Virus record (IMG/VR): IMGVR_UViG_3300030382_001211
Location: 1-23,885 of that record
DNA: 23,885 nt
Reading direction: 5' to 3' (one strand)
Origin: a virus
Of this stretch, positions 15,392-21,990 are shown one piece after another. The notes under the pieces are model-generated. The model was not told where the DNA came from, did not search any database, and saw only the letters and a program-made list of their open reading frames with translations. A program made the translations under genes and the position numbers. Within the stretch, counting starts at the first letter, position 1. Every line of letters begins with the position of its first letter.

Positions 15392-16242
15392 GATACTTGT
15401 AAATTAGATCGTTCTAGTTTGTGCTGTACATCTGCACGGTAAGCAGGGTCAGCATCGTACTGTGGGCTTTCCATATCTCGTACAACCTCAGCCATACTAC
15501 GATACTTGTCACCTCTAGTAGCTGTTCTACCAGTCACTAGATCAGGTGTTCTACCTACAGCATCTTCATACTGTGCGTTCAAAGCTTTCACTGCAAATCT
15601 TACAGCAGCTTTGTTACCAGTATTCATAACCTCATCGAAAGCTTTGACATCATCTTCTCCAAGGTTAGTCTCTGCCCACTTAGTAAGGCTATCATATTGA
15701 TTAGGTCCACCTGCAAGGTCTTGTATCTCTCTCACATCAGAGTCACTTAGCTGTTGGCCTGATGCTGTAAACCCTTGCTGTTGAGCCTGGCCTTGAAGGT
15801 ACGCAGAGACTGTTTCAGCAGGAAACCCTGCGTCAACTAACTGTTGGGTCATCTCATCTGTAAGAGTACCATTATTCTCATTGAAATGAGTAGCCATCTT
15901 CCAAGGATCTATACCTGACTTCTCCATTACATCAGTGATCTGCTCACCGTATACTTCTTCTACAGTATCATAGTCAACAGAACCATCATCTGTGTAAGGA
16001 TTTAAATTATCATCTGGTGTTACATCTTCAGATACCTCGTCGGGGGTACCCTCACCCATCTTCTTTTGAAGTTCTAGGTAAGCCGCCTCCAAATCTTCTG
16101 CGTTTTTATATTTACCAGCAAGCAAGTCCGCCTGCTCGGCTGCCATCTTCTCGCCTTGTGCGAGGTTCTCACCATCTCTTACTTCCGCATCGGCTAGTGC
16201 CTGTGGATCATCAGATGGATCATATGTAATAGTTTCTGCCAT
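15388..16242 (-). CDS. Capsid assembly scaffolding protein (gp9-like)
   Basis: A 284-residue acidic, Gln- and Asp-rich protein between portal and capsid genes, as T7 gene 9 (307 residues). The N-terminal third is highly acidic and probably disordered (ETITYDPSDDPQALADAEVR). The segment KYKNAEDLEAAYLELQKKMG is typical of T7-like scaffolds, and the helical C-terminal half (from about residue 155) should contact capsid protein. In this family the scaffold co-assembles with capsid protein to form the prohead and is then released. The gene begins three bases after the portal stop. The assignment is well supported by order, size and composition. Confidence 0.92.
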   Translation of the reverse strand: MAETITYDPSDDPQALADAEVRDGENLAQGEKMAAEQADLLAGKYKNAEDLEAAYLELQKKMGEGTPDEVSEDVTPDDNLNPYTDDGSVDYDTVEEVYGEQITDVMEKSGIDPWKMATHFNENNGTLTDEMTQQLVDAGFPAETVSAYLQGQAQQQGFTASGQQLSDSDVREIQDLAGGPNQYDSLTKWAETNLGEDDVKAFDEVMNTGNKAAVRFAVKALNAQYEDAVGRTPDLVTGRTATRGDKYRSMAEVVRDMESPQYDADPAYRADVQHKLERSNLQVS

Positions 16243-16245
16243 TGG

Positions 16246-17865
16246 TTAAACTGGTGCTGGTTCTGGTTGCATTTGTTGTTGTAAGCCTGGTTGCATTCCT
16301 TGCATAGCAGTCTGGATTGATTCCATAGCTTCAGGATTCTTACTTGGGTCCATCAGTGGTGAGTTAGCAAACTGACCTGCTTGTTTAGTAAGCTCCATTT
16401 GCTGGGCACCCTGTAACTGTTGCTGTTGTTCAGCATTCCTGTCATCCACACTCTTAATAAGATGTAGATAATCAATACCTTGTGCTGCTGCTAATCGTTT
16501 GATAGCTTCATCAGGATTCATGTAGGTTTGTAAAGCTTCTGGCCCCATTGTCTGAGCAATGGTAGTGATAAACTGAACTAACGATTCTCTATCCTGTCCA
16601 CGTCCTAGGGCATTGATACCTGCTACTATAACAGGGTTTACCAAACCACGAGGGATAGGTGGAATTTTCTTAGAAGTCTGTAACACATGCATCTTCCTTT
16701 CTAGATATGGTATTAGAAACTCAGTAGTTAACAGTGAGAATAAACCTCCCAGCTGTTGTTCTAATTCCATCTGTGTCATACGTACTTCTTCTGCAGTAGT
16801 ACGTTCTGACTGTCTAGGATTCAGGATTAAAAATGCTTCTGATATTCTCTTCTCTAACACTCCAGCTAAATGGAATGCTGTTTGGAAGTCTGCCTGCTTC
16901 GCCACTTGCACAACGCCAATGTCATCAGGTCTTCCTTGTATTATAGCACCGTTAGCTGCGTTAGCTAATGAAGCTGGTTTAGTAGTTGAGGATGGGGAAA
17001 CTGTAAATACAACCTTTGCTGCAGCTGCTGACCCTTCAACAAGGGCTTGCATTAATGCCTCTAAAGATTTCAGGTCGCCGAGGAATTCCTCTACTCTGGA
17101 CCTACCATAATCCTCGCCGTCTACTGTTACAAAACGTAGAGGTAACCAAGGACTTTTTTCTTTAGGGGACTTACCTTCACTGTCAGGGATAAGCTTGTCG
17201 TCAGCTTCTTGATACCAGTACCATCCTTTTTTGTTTCGTTTAACACAGGTGTAGACATCTACATCCTTGTCGTGTCCTCCCTTGCTACTGTCAACAACTG
17301 ACTGTCTATCAATAGGAGGTACTTTAAATTGTTCGCCAAGTACTTTACGACTGACTTTCTCACGGGTTACTATTTCAGTGACATTTCCATTACCATCTCT
17401 TTCTACTACATACCTATTTAATGGGTACATTTTCATACCGTCTTTACCCATGTAGAGTAAGGCGTTTCCTGCGACAACTAGATGCTTAATCGCTGAGAAG
17501 ATTTGAACACGATCAGTAGAAGCTGCGATGCTTTCCATAATCATGCGTTCAATCTTAGCAAAACTAAGATCTAACTGACTCCTTTCTTCGGTAGGTATCT
17601 CAATACCTAACTTAGAATCATCTAATTGTAGTTTAAAAAAGGTTGTAGAAGGTGGTAGTAACCCTAGCATAAGCTTAGAGGCTAGAGTTACTACACCTTT
17701 AGCACCGACTGATTGCCAAGGTGTACTAAACCTACTGTACGGGGTTGCCGTTTCCTCAGTGATGAGGAGTGTAGGTATAGTAAGCTTAGCACAGTCGATA
17801 GCTACGTCCAGAAATGCAGAGCGATGGCCTGTCAATTGACTGTATCGAACTCTTGCACTTTCCAT
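16246..17865 (-). CDS. Portal (head-tail connector) protein, gp8-like
   Basis: A 539-residue protein, nearly the same length as T7 gp8 (536). The opening ARVRYSQLTGHRSAFLDVAI with ATPYSRFSTPWQSVGAKGVVTLASKLMLGLLPP is the family's characteristic N-terminal wing region. RQSERTTAEEVRMTQMELEQQLGG, around residues 350-375, matches the strongly conserved segment of the stem/clip region (usual form ERvTAtEI). The C-terminal 60 residues are Gln/Met/Pro-rich barrel and tail. The dodecamer would sit at one capsid vertex and serve terminase docking, DNA passage and gp11 attachment. The start lies three bases after the stop of the proline-rich gene. The assignment is firm. Confidence 0.96.
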   Translation of the reverse strand: MESARVRYSQLTGHRSAFLDVAIDCAKLTIPTLLITEETATPYSRFSTPWQSVGAKGVVTLASKLMLGLLPPSTTFFKLQLDDSKLGIEIPTEERSQLDLSFAKIERMIMESIAASTDRVQIFSAIKHLVVAGNALLYMGKDGMKMYPLNRYVVERDGNGNVTEIVTREKVSRKVLGEQFKVPPIDRQSVVDSSKGGHDKDVDVYTCVKRNKKGWYWYQEADDKLIPDSEGKSPKEKSPWLPLRFVTVDGEDYGRSRVEEFLGDLKSLEALMQALVEGSAAAAKVVFTVSPSSTTKPASLANAANGAIIQGRPDDIGVVQVAKQADFQTAFHLAGVLEKRISEAFLILNPRQSERTTAEEVRMTQMELEQQLGGLFSLLTTEFLIPYLERKMHVLQTSKKIPPIPRGLVNPVIVAGINALGRGQDRESLVQFITTIAQTMGPEALQTYMNPDEAIKRLAAAQGIDYLHLIKSVDDRNAEQQQQLQGAQQMELTKQAGQFANSPLMDPSKNPEAMESIQTAMQGMQPGLQQQMQPEPAPV

Positions 17866-17868
17866 TGT

Positions 17869-18225
17869 TTATTTCTTAATGTTTAAATTTGTTCCGCCAG
17901 ACTGGCCACCGCCAGCTGTTGTATCTCCTGTACCAGTGTTAACTGTTCCACTTTCCTTAGTCACCTTCTTCTCATCAGGCGCAGCTAACTGCCCAGATCC
18001 ACGACGCCGCTTCTCTTTACGAGCTGCCTTGCGATTCTCTGTTCCCTTGACCTTTCCTTTGCCTGCCTTACCTTGCTCAGCAACGTTAAGCGCACCTGGA
18101 TTTTGAGGTGGAGCTTCTACTGGAGCTGGTTGTGGAGGTGGTGGAGGAGGTGGTGGGGGTGGAGGTGGAGGTGGTGGTGGTAGAGGTGGGGGCGGCGGTA
18201 CTGAGGGTCTTCCTCCTCCGCACAT
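17869..18225 (-). CDS. Proline-rich gp7.3-like virion/tail assembly protein
   Basis: A 118-residue low-complexity protein: MCGGG opening, an almost uninterrupted polyproline run at about residues 10-31, a Pro/Ala linker, a strongly basic centre (GKGKVKGTENRKAARKEKRR) and a Gly/Thr-rich end finishing GGTNLNIKK. T7 gp7.3, coded just before the portal gene, is likewise a small basic protein ending in a Gly-rich tract with INI, and cyanopodoviruses often carry an MC-opening polyproline version here. In T7 the gp7.3 protein is a virion component needed for adsorption and ejected early. The call rests on position, the basic centre and the GG-x-x-LNI end rather than on clear sequence identity. The GC-rich proline tract differs in composition from its surroundings. 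Confidence 0.6.
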   Translation of the reverse strand: MCGGGRPSVPPPPPLPPPPPPPPPPPPPPPPQPAPVEAPPQNPGALNVAEQGKAGKGKVKGTENRKAARKEKRRRGSGQLAAPDEKKVTKESGTVNTGTGDTTAGGGQSGGTNLNIKK

Positions 18226-18229
18226 GATG

Positions 18230-18409
18230 TTAGTCCTCTTCTTCTAATAGTTTATTTTTAAGATATCTTACGACGCTAACCTGACCTACTCTATAAGCGA
18301 ATTCTTTCTCCGATAGATTAAGGTCAGGCATAACGTCTGGAAACTTTTCTTGTAGGTCATCTATTACTAGATTAACTTCAAGCGTATTTGGGTAGATTGG
18401 TGTTTGCAT
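18230..18409 (-). CDS. Small protein of unknown function, 59 residues
   Basis: The frame MQTPIYPNTLEVNLVIDDLQ continues to a very acidic end (KLLEEED). I chose ATG at 18409, inside the end of nrdB; the same frame is open to a TTG at 18448. No strong ribosome binding site is seen, and coupling to nrdB translation is likely given the 32-base overlap. It has a helical, hydrophilic make-up with LSEKEFAYRVGQVSVVRYL, without transmembrane segments or a recognised domain. It separates the nucleotide genes from the head genes. Confidence 0.65.
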   Translation of the reverse strand: MQTPIYPNTLEVNLVIDDLQEKFPDVMPDLNLSEKEFAYRVGQVSVVRYLKNKLLEEED

Positions 18410-19094
18410 GTTCAAAGAATGATGGCATCCGTGCTCTCTTAGTTTCAAGAAGCCCTTCGGCTCTACCTGAATACATTAAAGAATCACTCTGTTCTAGCCA
18501 AAAATTTTTGTCAAGATATTTGTGAGAGCTTGACTTCAATGGGGACATAACCCAATTGATAGTAGCTTTCCTCAGCTTGTCCAAGCTAGGTGAGATTGTT
18601 AAGCCAAGCTCTCTGCATACCAGGGAGTGACCTGCCACGTGAACTTGTTCGTCACGTGAGATGTCCGCACTTACTGTGCGCATTCCAGCGTCACCGTTAA
18701 AGCGGAAGAAGGGTAAGATGACAAAGAAGATCGCCCTTTCAGCGACCATGGCCTTAAGAACTGTGTGATCTGGATGTTCAATCCAGGCGTCTCGTATTCT
18801 TTTAGCTTCGGACTCAGCTTTTTCATCAACGCCATGAGCGTTGGCGATATAACTGAGAGCGAGATCGTGTCTCTCCTCGTCCCTGATATTGGACACAAGT
18901 AAGTCCCTCGCTGTTTCTGGAACTTCACGTTTGAGAGCCTCCTTTATAAAGTCTCCGACCGGCAATTCCATATGCCTCATAGCGAGGGCTCGGAGCAGAG
19001 TTTCCTCTGCCCCATCCTGTAGCTTTCCGGCTGTTGTTTGTACCGGAGACCATTTTCGTTTTCTGTTTAGTAGTTTATCATAGGGGGTTAGCAT
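18378..19094 (-). CDS. nrdB: Ribonucleotide reductase class I, beta (radical-generating) subunit
   Basis: A compact 238-residue ferritin-like beta subunit (E. coli NrdB has 376). Start at 19094, one base after the nrdA stop (TGAAATG), with GGTG upstream. Metal ligands visible: an acidic residue in the D27-E31 cluster, E73-x-x-H76 (DEERH), E119 (VAERAIFF, matching the third ligand helix LEAIRFYVSF of E. coli) and E149-x-x-H152 (SRDEQVH). In canonical class Ia enzymes the radical Tyr sits four residues after the first His; here that residue is Leu80, and the nearest Tyr is Tyr82. The enzyme therefore cannot use the standard tyrosyl radical geometry and may use a heterometal or other cofactor, as in other class I subgroups. 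It would pair with the NrdA coded immediately upstream to make dNDPs. Confidence 0.85.
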   Translation of the reverse strand: MLTPYDKLLNRKRKWSPVQTTAGKLQDGAEETLLRALAMRHMELPVGDFIKEALKREVPETARDLLVSNIRDEERHDLALSYIANAHGVDEKAESEAKRIRDAWIEHPDHTVLKAMVAERAIFFVILPFFRFNGDAGMRTVSADISRDEQVHVAGHSLVCRELGLTISPSLDKLRKATINWVMSPLKSSSHKYLDKNFWLEQSDSLMYSGRAEGLLETKRARMPSFFEHANTNLPKYA

Positions 19095-19095
19095 T

Positions 19096-20466
19096 TCATT
19101 CACCGCATTCGCATTGTGGGGCAAGTAATTCCTCCATGTAACCATCTGCTTCATCCCAGTTGACGGATGCATATACATCTGACTTGTCCTGAGTGTTGCC
19201 CATTACTTGTAAGGAATAGTAAAGGGAGGTTTGAGGTGATCTCAGCCACTCTTCCACGAACGCGTTGTCGTATTCTATAACATCACTCCAAGAGTTAAAG
19301 CTATAGCCGTGAAGAAGTCCCGTATTATCTAATAGTTTCACGAAGCCGTCTGCTACTTTTTTGTAAGCATCCCAGCCGACCTCGCTGGCAATTTCTACGT
19401 TGCCATAATCATAAGGTTGTACACCAAAGGTGCCAGAGTCACGGTCAACTTGGCGTCCGATAGGTGGTGCTATCTCCGGTGTACATGTGTAGCCATCTAA
19501 GTCTTCATACCTGTAAGAACAGGATGCGGTAGGGGCAATGGCAAATGCCCTTTCCATATTGTTAGCTCTAGCACACTGTGCTGCTAACTGTATACCTTTG
19601 TATAGTTCAACAGCTAGGTGACCTGAGTTACCAGCTGGAGCTAAACCATTATTGAATTGTTCAAGTGCTTCACCGAATTCCTCATAAGTTATTCGATATC
19701 TTCGGAGGAGATTCGCGAGTCCAAGGAATCCAAGTCCGACCTGCCTGTCCGTTTCCGGGGGTAAGTACTCTCCAGTCCCTCCAACACCTGTTCGGCCATG
19801 AAGATTGCACAGCTCGGACATACCCGTAAAGATAGCCTCTTGTATGTTGCCGATTGTAGCGGCACCGAGATTAATATGCTGAAGGAGGCAGGTTCCTCGT
19901 GATCGCAAATATACCTCAAGACAGACGTTTCCATAGATACGGTTCCCATTTTCGTCATGTTTTATTTTGTTGAGCCAGATGTCACCTGACTTGATACCAT
20001 GTATTATGGCATCCCGTGTACTTTGATCAGTGTCTTTCCACTTTTGGTCGTCAAGATCGACGCACCTTTTGATCCATGGGAGTTCATGTCTGGGAGTAGT
20101 AACAAACTCAACGATGTCAGGGTGATTGATATCAAGATGAACCACCACAGCACCGTTCTTGTAGACTCCTCCTCTTCGGAGAGTTTCATTTAGTACTGAG
20201 TAGATTTTTGCAAACGAGACTGGACCACTAGCTGTTAAGCCTTTACCATTCTCGTGTCCTTTTTGTCTGAGGTTTGAGAGGTGTACTGCTACACCTGCTC
20301 CATGACGCAATGCAAAGGATACGTAGCGCCATGATTGTTCAATTCCTTCAGCACCCTCCATTGTGTCATCGACGACAAAGACGGTGCATGAAACTGGCAA
20401 TCTAGAATCAGGGTTATCTATCCATGATTGTACTCGGCCAGTACGAGCGATCAATTCTGTTGTCAT
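19096..20466 (-). CDS. nrdA: Ribonucleotide reductase class I, alpha (catalytic) subunit
   Basis: A 456-residue catalytic subunit, much shorter than E. coli NrdA (761) and without an N-terminal ATP-cone. Catalytic residues are in place: Cys27 (LPVSC) and Cys193 (GTCLLQ) as the active-site redox pair; Asn180, Cys182 and Glu184 in GNVCLEV as the radical and proton-transfer triad; the phosphate-binding APTASCS segment; and a C-terminal C452-x-C454 (CECGE) that would recycle the disulphide. Adjacent Tyr416-Tyr417 (SLYYSLQ) match the Tyr pair that passes the radical in class I enzymes, which together with the following nrdB argues against class II. Similar short enzymes occur in cyanopodoviruses. 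The start overlaps the MazG-like stop (TAATG). Loss of the ATP-cone suggests no dATP shut-off at that site. Confidence 0.93.
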   Translation of the reverse strand: MTTELIARTGRVQSWIDNPDSRLPVSCTVFVVDDTMEGAEGIEQSWRYVSFALRHGAGVAVHLSNLRQKGHENGKGLTASGPVSFAKIYSVLNETLRRGGVYKNGAVVVHLDINHPDIVEFVTTPRHELPWIKRCVDLDDQKWKDTDQSTRDAIIHGIKSGDIWLNKIKHDENGNRIYGNVCLEVYLRSRGTCLLQHINLGAATIGNIQEAIFTGMSELCNLHGRTGVGGTGEYLPPETDRQVGLGFLGLANLLRRYRITYEEFGEALEQFNNGLAPAGNSGHLAVELYKGIQLAAQCARANNMERAFAIAPTASCSYRYEDLDGYTCTPEIAPPIGRQVDRDSGTFGVQPYDYGNVEIASEVGWDAYKKVADGFVKLLDNTGLLHGYSFNSWSDVIEYDNAFVEEWLRSPQTSLYYSLQVMGNTQDKSDVYASVNWDEADGYMEELLAPQCECGE

Positions 20467-20870
20467 TAAACTAGGTCTTCTAAATTTGGTGGTGCATAGT
20501 TTGGTCCCTTAAGAACCTTTCCATCTTTTCTAAAGATAGGTTGACCGTCTTCATCAAGCTTCGACATGTTGCTTTTATGAACACGATCTAAAGCTTCATC
20601 TAAATCCCATCCTTGGTTAGCAGCGTACTGATAACAAACATAGACTAGATCAGATAACTCTTTCAAGCAGTTAGCTTTAGGTTCACTGCCTGTTCTAAAC
20701 AGCCTGCCATCTGCCTCAAGGAATTCTTTAAATTCCTCTACGATTAGATCCTTCTGACGACTCCGACTCTCCCGACTGATCGAATTTCCAACCCGATACG
20801 TTGAGCGGAACTCCTTCGCTTGATTGCTCAGGAAGGTTACGTGTTGGTCCGGAGTAATTGTTAGAGTCAT
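20466..20870 (-). CDS. MazG-like nucleotide pyrophosphohydrolase
   Basis: A 134-residue protein of the all-alpha NTP pyrophosphatase superfamily. The metal-binding motif is visible as E45-E-x-x-E49 (EEFKE) and E71-x-x-D74 (ELSD), at the usual spacing, followed by the family helix LVYVCYQYAANQGWDLDEAL and the phage-type tail SNMSKLDEDGQPIFRKDGKV with KGPNYAPP. Such enzymes split NTPs or related nucleotides into monophosphate and pyrophosphate; the substrate cannot be told from sequence. The first 48 codons lie in another frame inside the DUF3310 gene, but the EExxE helix needs them, so ATG 20870 is likely correct. Its stop overlaps the nrdA start. It is grouped with genes that adjust the nucleotide pool. 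Confidence 0.9.
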   Translation of the reverse strand: MTLTITPDQHVTFLSNQAKEFRSTYRVGNSISRESRSRQKDLIVEEFKEFLEADGRLFRTGSEPKANCLKELSDLVYVCYQYAANQGWDLDEALDRVHKSNMSKLDEDGQPIFRKDGKVLKGPNYAPPNLEDLV

Positions 20871-21093
20871 GTCTTAGGTAATCTCTTTCGTTGATGAGGT
20901 AGTGGATTGCTTTATCAAGATCCTCTAAGGGATCTCCTGTAGGATTACCTACTGTTTTTTTGTGACCAGCTCGACAAACATACTTAACGACGTTGCCGAG
21001 ATGGTAGTTTAGTTCTTGGTCTCGGATGAAATCCCAGACTTGTATCTTACCACGGTTGTAGTATGGTGGGTTGTAGAAACTGGTCATTCCCAT
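20728..21093 (-). CDS. DUF3310 (SaV-like) nucleotide-metabolism-associated protein
   Basis: Residues 10-75 carry the DUF3310 pattern: YYNRGKIQVWDFIRDQ, then LNYHLGNVVKYVCRAGHK, and DPLEDLDKAIHYLINERD. This small domain is widespread in phages and often annotated as nucleotide-kinase-like; its biochemical role is not settled to my knowledge. The domain ends at about His75, exactly where the MazG-like gene starts in another frame. The remaining 46 residues (Ser/Gly/Asn/Glu-rich) are translated from bases that also encode the MazG-like N-terminus. The start (ATG 21093, or the second Met at 21087) overlaps the upstream stop. The family call is good, the function unknown. Confidence 0.85.
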   Translation of the reverse strand: MGMTSFYNPPYYNRGKIQVWDFIRDQELNYHLGNVVKYVCRAGHKKTVGNPTGDPLEDLDKAIHYLINERDYLRHDSNNYSGPTRNLPEQSSEGVPLNVSGWKFDQSGESESSEGSNRRGI

Positions 21094-21275
21094 TAAGCTT
21101 TACCGTACTTCCAGTCAGTTCTATTTGGCTGGTTTTGGTGCCTGATCTTACGATCATAAGCTTTCTCTTGTGCAGGTGATGCTTTAAATGTACCACCTAC
21201 AGTCTTAACATCTAGTGCTATGTTAACACCTTCAGCGAATTTCTTTTTAATTTGTTTGTTATTCTTAGCTACCAT
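21093..21275 (-). CDS. Small basic protein of unknown function, 60 residues
   Basis: The frame MVAKNNKQIKKKFAEGVNIA to RTDWKYGKA is basic and hydrophilic. I chose ATG at 21275 rather than upstream Met codons (the frame is open to 21350) because GGAG lies five bases before it, the best ribosome binding site in this block. It overlaps the exonuclease end by 11 bases, and its stop overlaps the DUF3310 start. The segment ALDVKTVGGTFKASPAQEKAYDRKIR contains no domain I recognise. A similar small gene next to the exonuclease is common in related phages, but no function is claimed. Confidence 0.75.
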   Translation of the reverse strand: MVAKNNKQIKKKFAEGVNIALDVKTVGGTFKASPAQEKAYDRKIRHQNQPNRTDWKYGKA

Positions 21276-21990
21276 TGGGACTCCATAAAATAGGTTGTTG
21301 TTTGTCATAGTCATAGTCTTCATGCTGAAGGATCTTTGCGAGCCTAGCATTCATTAAAGCATCATCGTCTGATAATCCTTTGTCTTCATATGCTTTACAC
21401 ACTGCACTCCAAGGTGACTTATGTTTGTTAAGTATATCTGAGGCTCGCTTAACACCTATCCCAGGACAACCTGAGTATCCATCTGTAGCATCTCCTGCTA
21501 GAGCTTGGATTAAGTGCCATCGATCTCCATCTTCTTTGGTGATCTCTTCTACGTCATTAGTCATGTCCCATAGGATACCAGGTATCTGACGCATGTCTTT
21601 GTCGGGTGAAACTAAAACGTTATCTTTACTAGCATAGTGTGTTGCATCTATGCCAAGAGAGTCATCAGCTTCTAGAGTGTCTCTAATAACCACGTTATAA
21701 TTATCGCGGCAGTGATTGACCAAACGTTTATACCCGAGGGGCTTACGGCGGTTTCGATGTCCCTTGTAATCCGGAAAAATTTCTTTCCTGAAATTCTGAG
21801 GACTCGAAAAGTATAAGATGATTTCATCATCCATCATAGCGGTTTTAATCTTTCGTAGCTCCCGCTCAAATACCTTAAGAGTTTCCTTGAAATCGGATTG
21901 TGCAATAGTTACATCATCTCCGAAATCAATACACTCTTCACAGGCTTGAGCAGCTTTATAAGCTACGAAATCTGAATCTATTAATAGCAT
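21265..21990 (-). CDS. 5'-3' exonuclease of the FEN/T7 gp6 family
   Basis: A 241-residue protein (T7 gp6 has 300). Start ATG 21990 overlaps the polymerase stop (TAATG). The acidic two-metal centre is visible: D5/D7 (LLIDSDF), E107 with D109/D110 (LEADDS), D130/D132 (SPDKDM), and D167/D170 (GDATDGYSGCPGIGVKRA), the last running into the helix-three-turn-helix that binds duplex DNA. Basic residues at DYKGHRNRRKPLGYKRL form the usual arch region. In T7 the gp6 exonuclease removes RNA primers, degrades host DNA and acts in concatemer processing. Context next to the DNA polymerase and nucleotide genes fits all three. The assignment is firm. Confidence 0.94.
   Translation of the reverse strand: MLLIDSDFVAYKAAQACEECIDFGDDVTIAQSDFKETLKVFERELRKIKTAMMDDEIILYFSSPQNFRKEIFPDYKGHRNRRKPLGYKRLVNHCRDNYNVVIRDTLEADDSLGIDATHYASKDNVLVSPDKDMRQIPGILWDMTNDVEEITKEDGDRWHLIQALAGDATDGYSGCPGIGVKRASDILNKHKSPWSAVCKAYEDKGLSDDDALMNARLAKILQHEDYDYDKQQPILWSPNGS

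Noticed and set aside
16613-17110. Plus-strand open frame of 165 codons
   Set aside because: It lies antisense within the portal gene, which has clear family motifs; the product is Ser/Cys/Ile-rich without domain character, and all supported genes are on the minus strand.
18130-18200. GGT/GGA-rich plus-strand tract as a repeat array or CRISPR-like element
   Set aside because: It is the complement of proline codons in the gp7.3-like gene; there are no spacers or regular repeat units.
19096-20466. Class II (B12-dependent) reductase assignment for the catalytic subunit
   Set aside because: The short length might suggest it, but an adjacent Tyr pair near the C-terminus and a following ferritin-like beta subunit with intact metal motifs point to class I.
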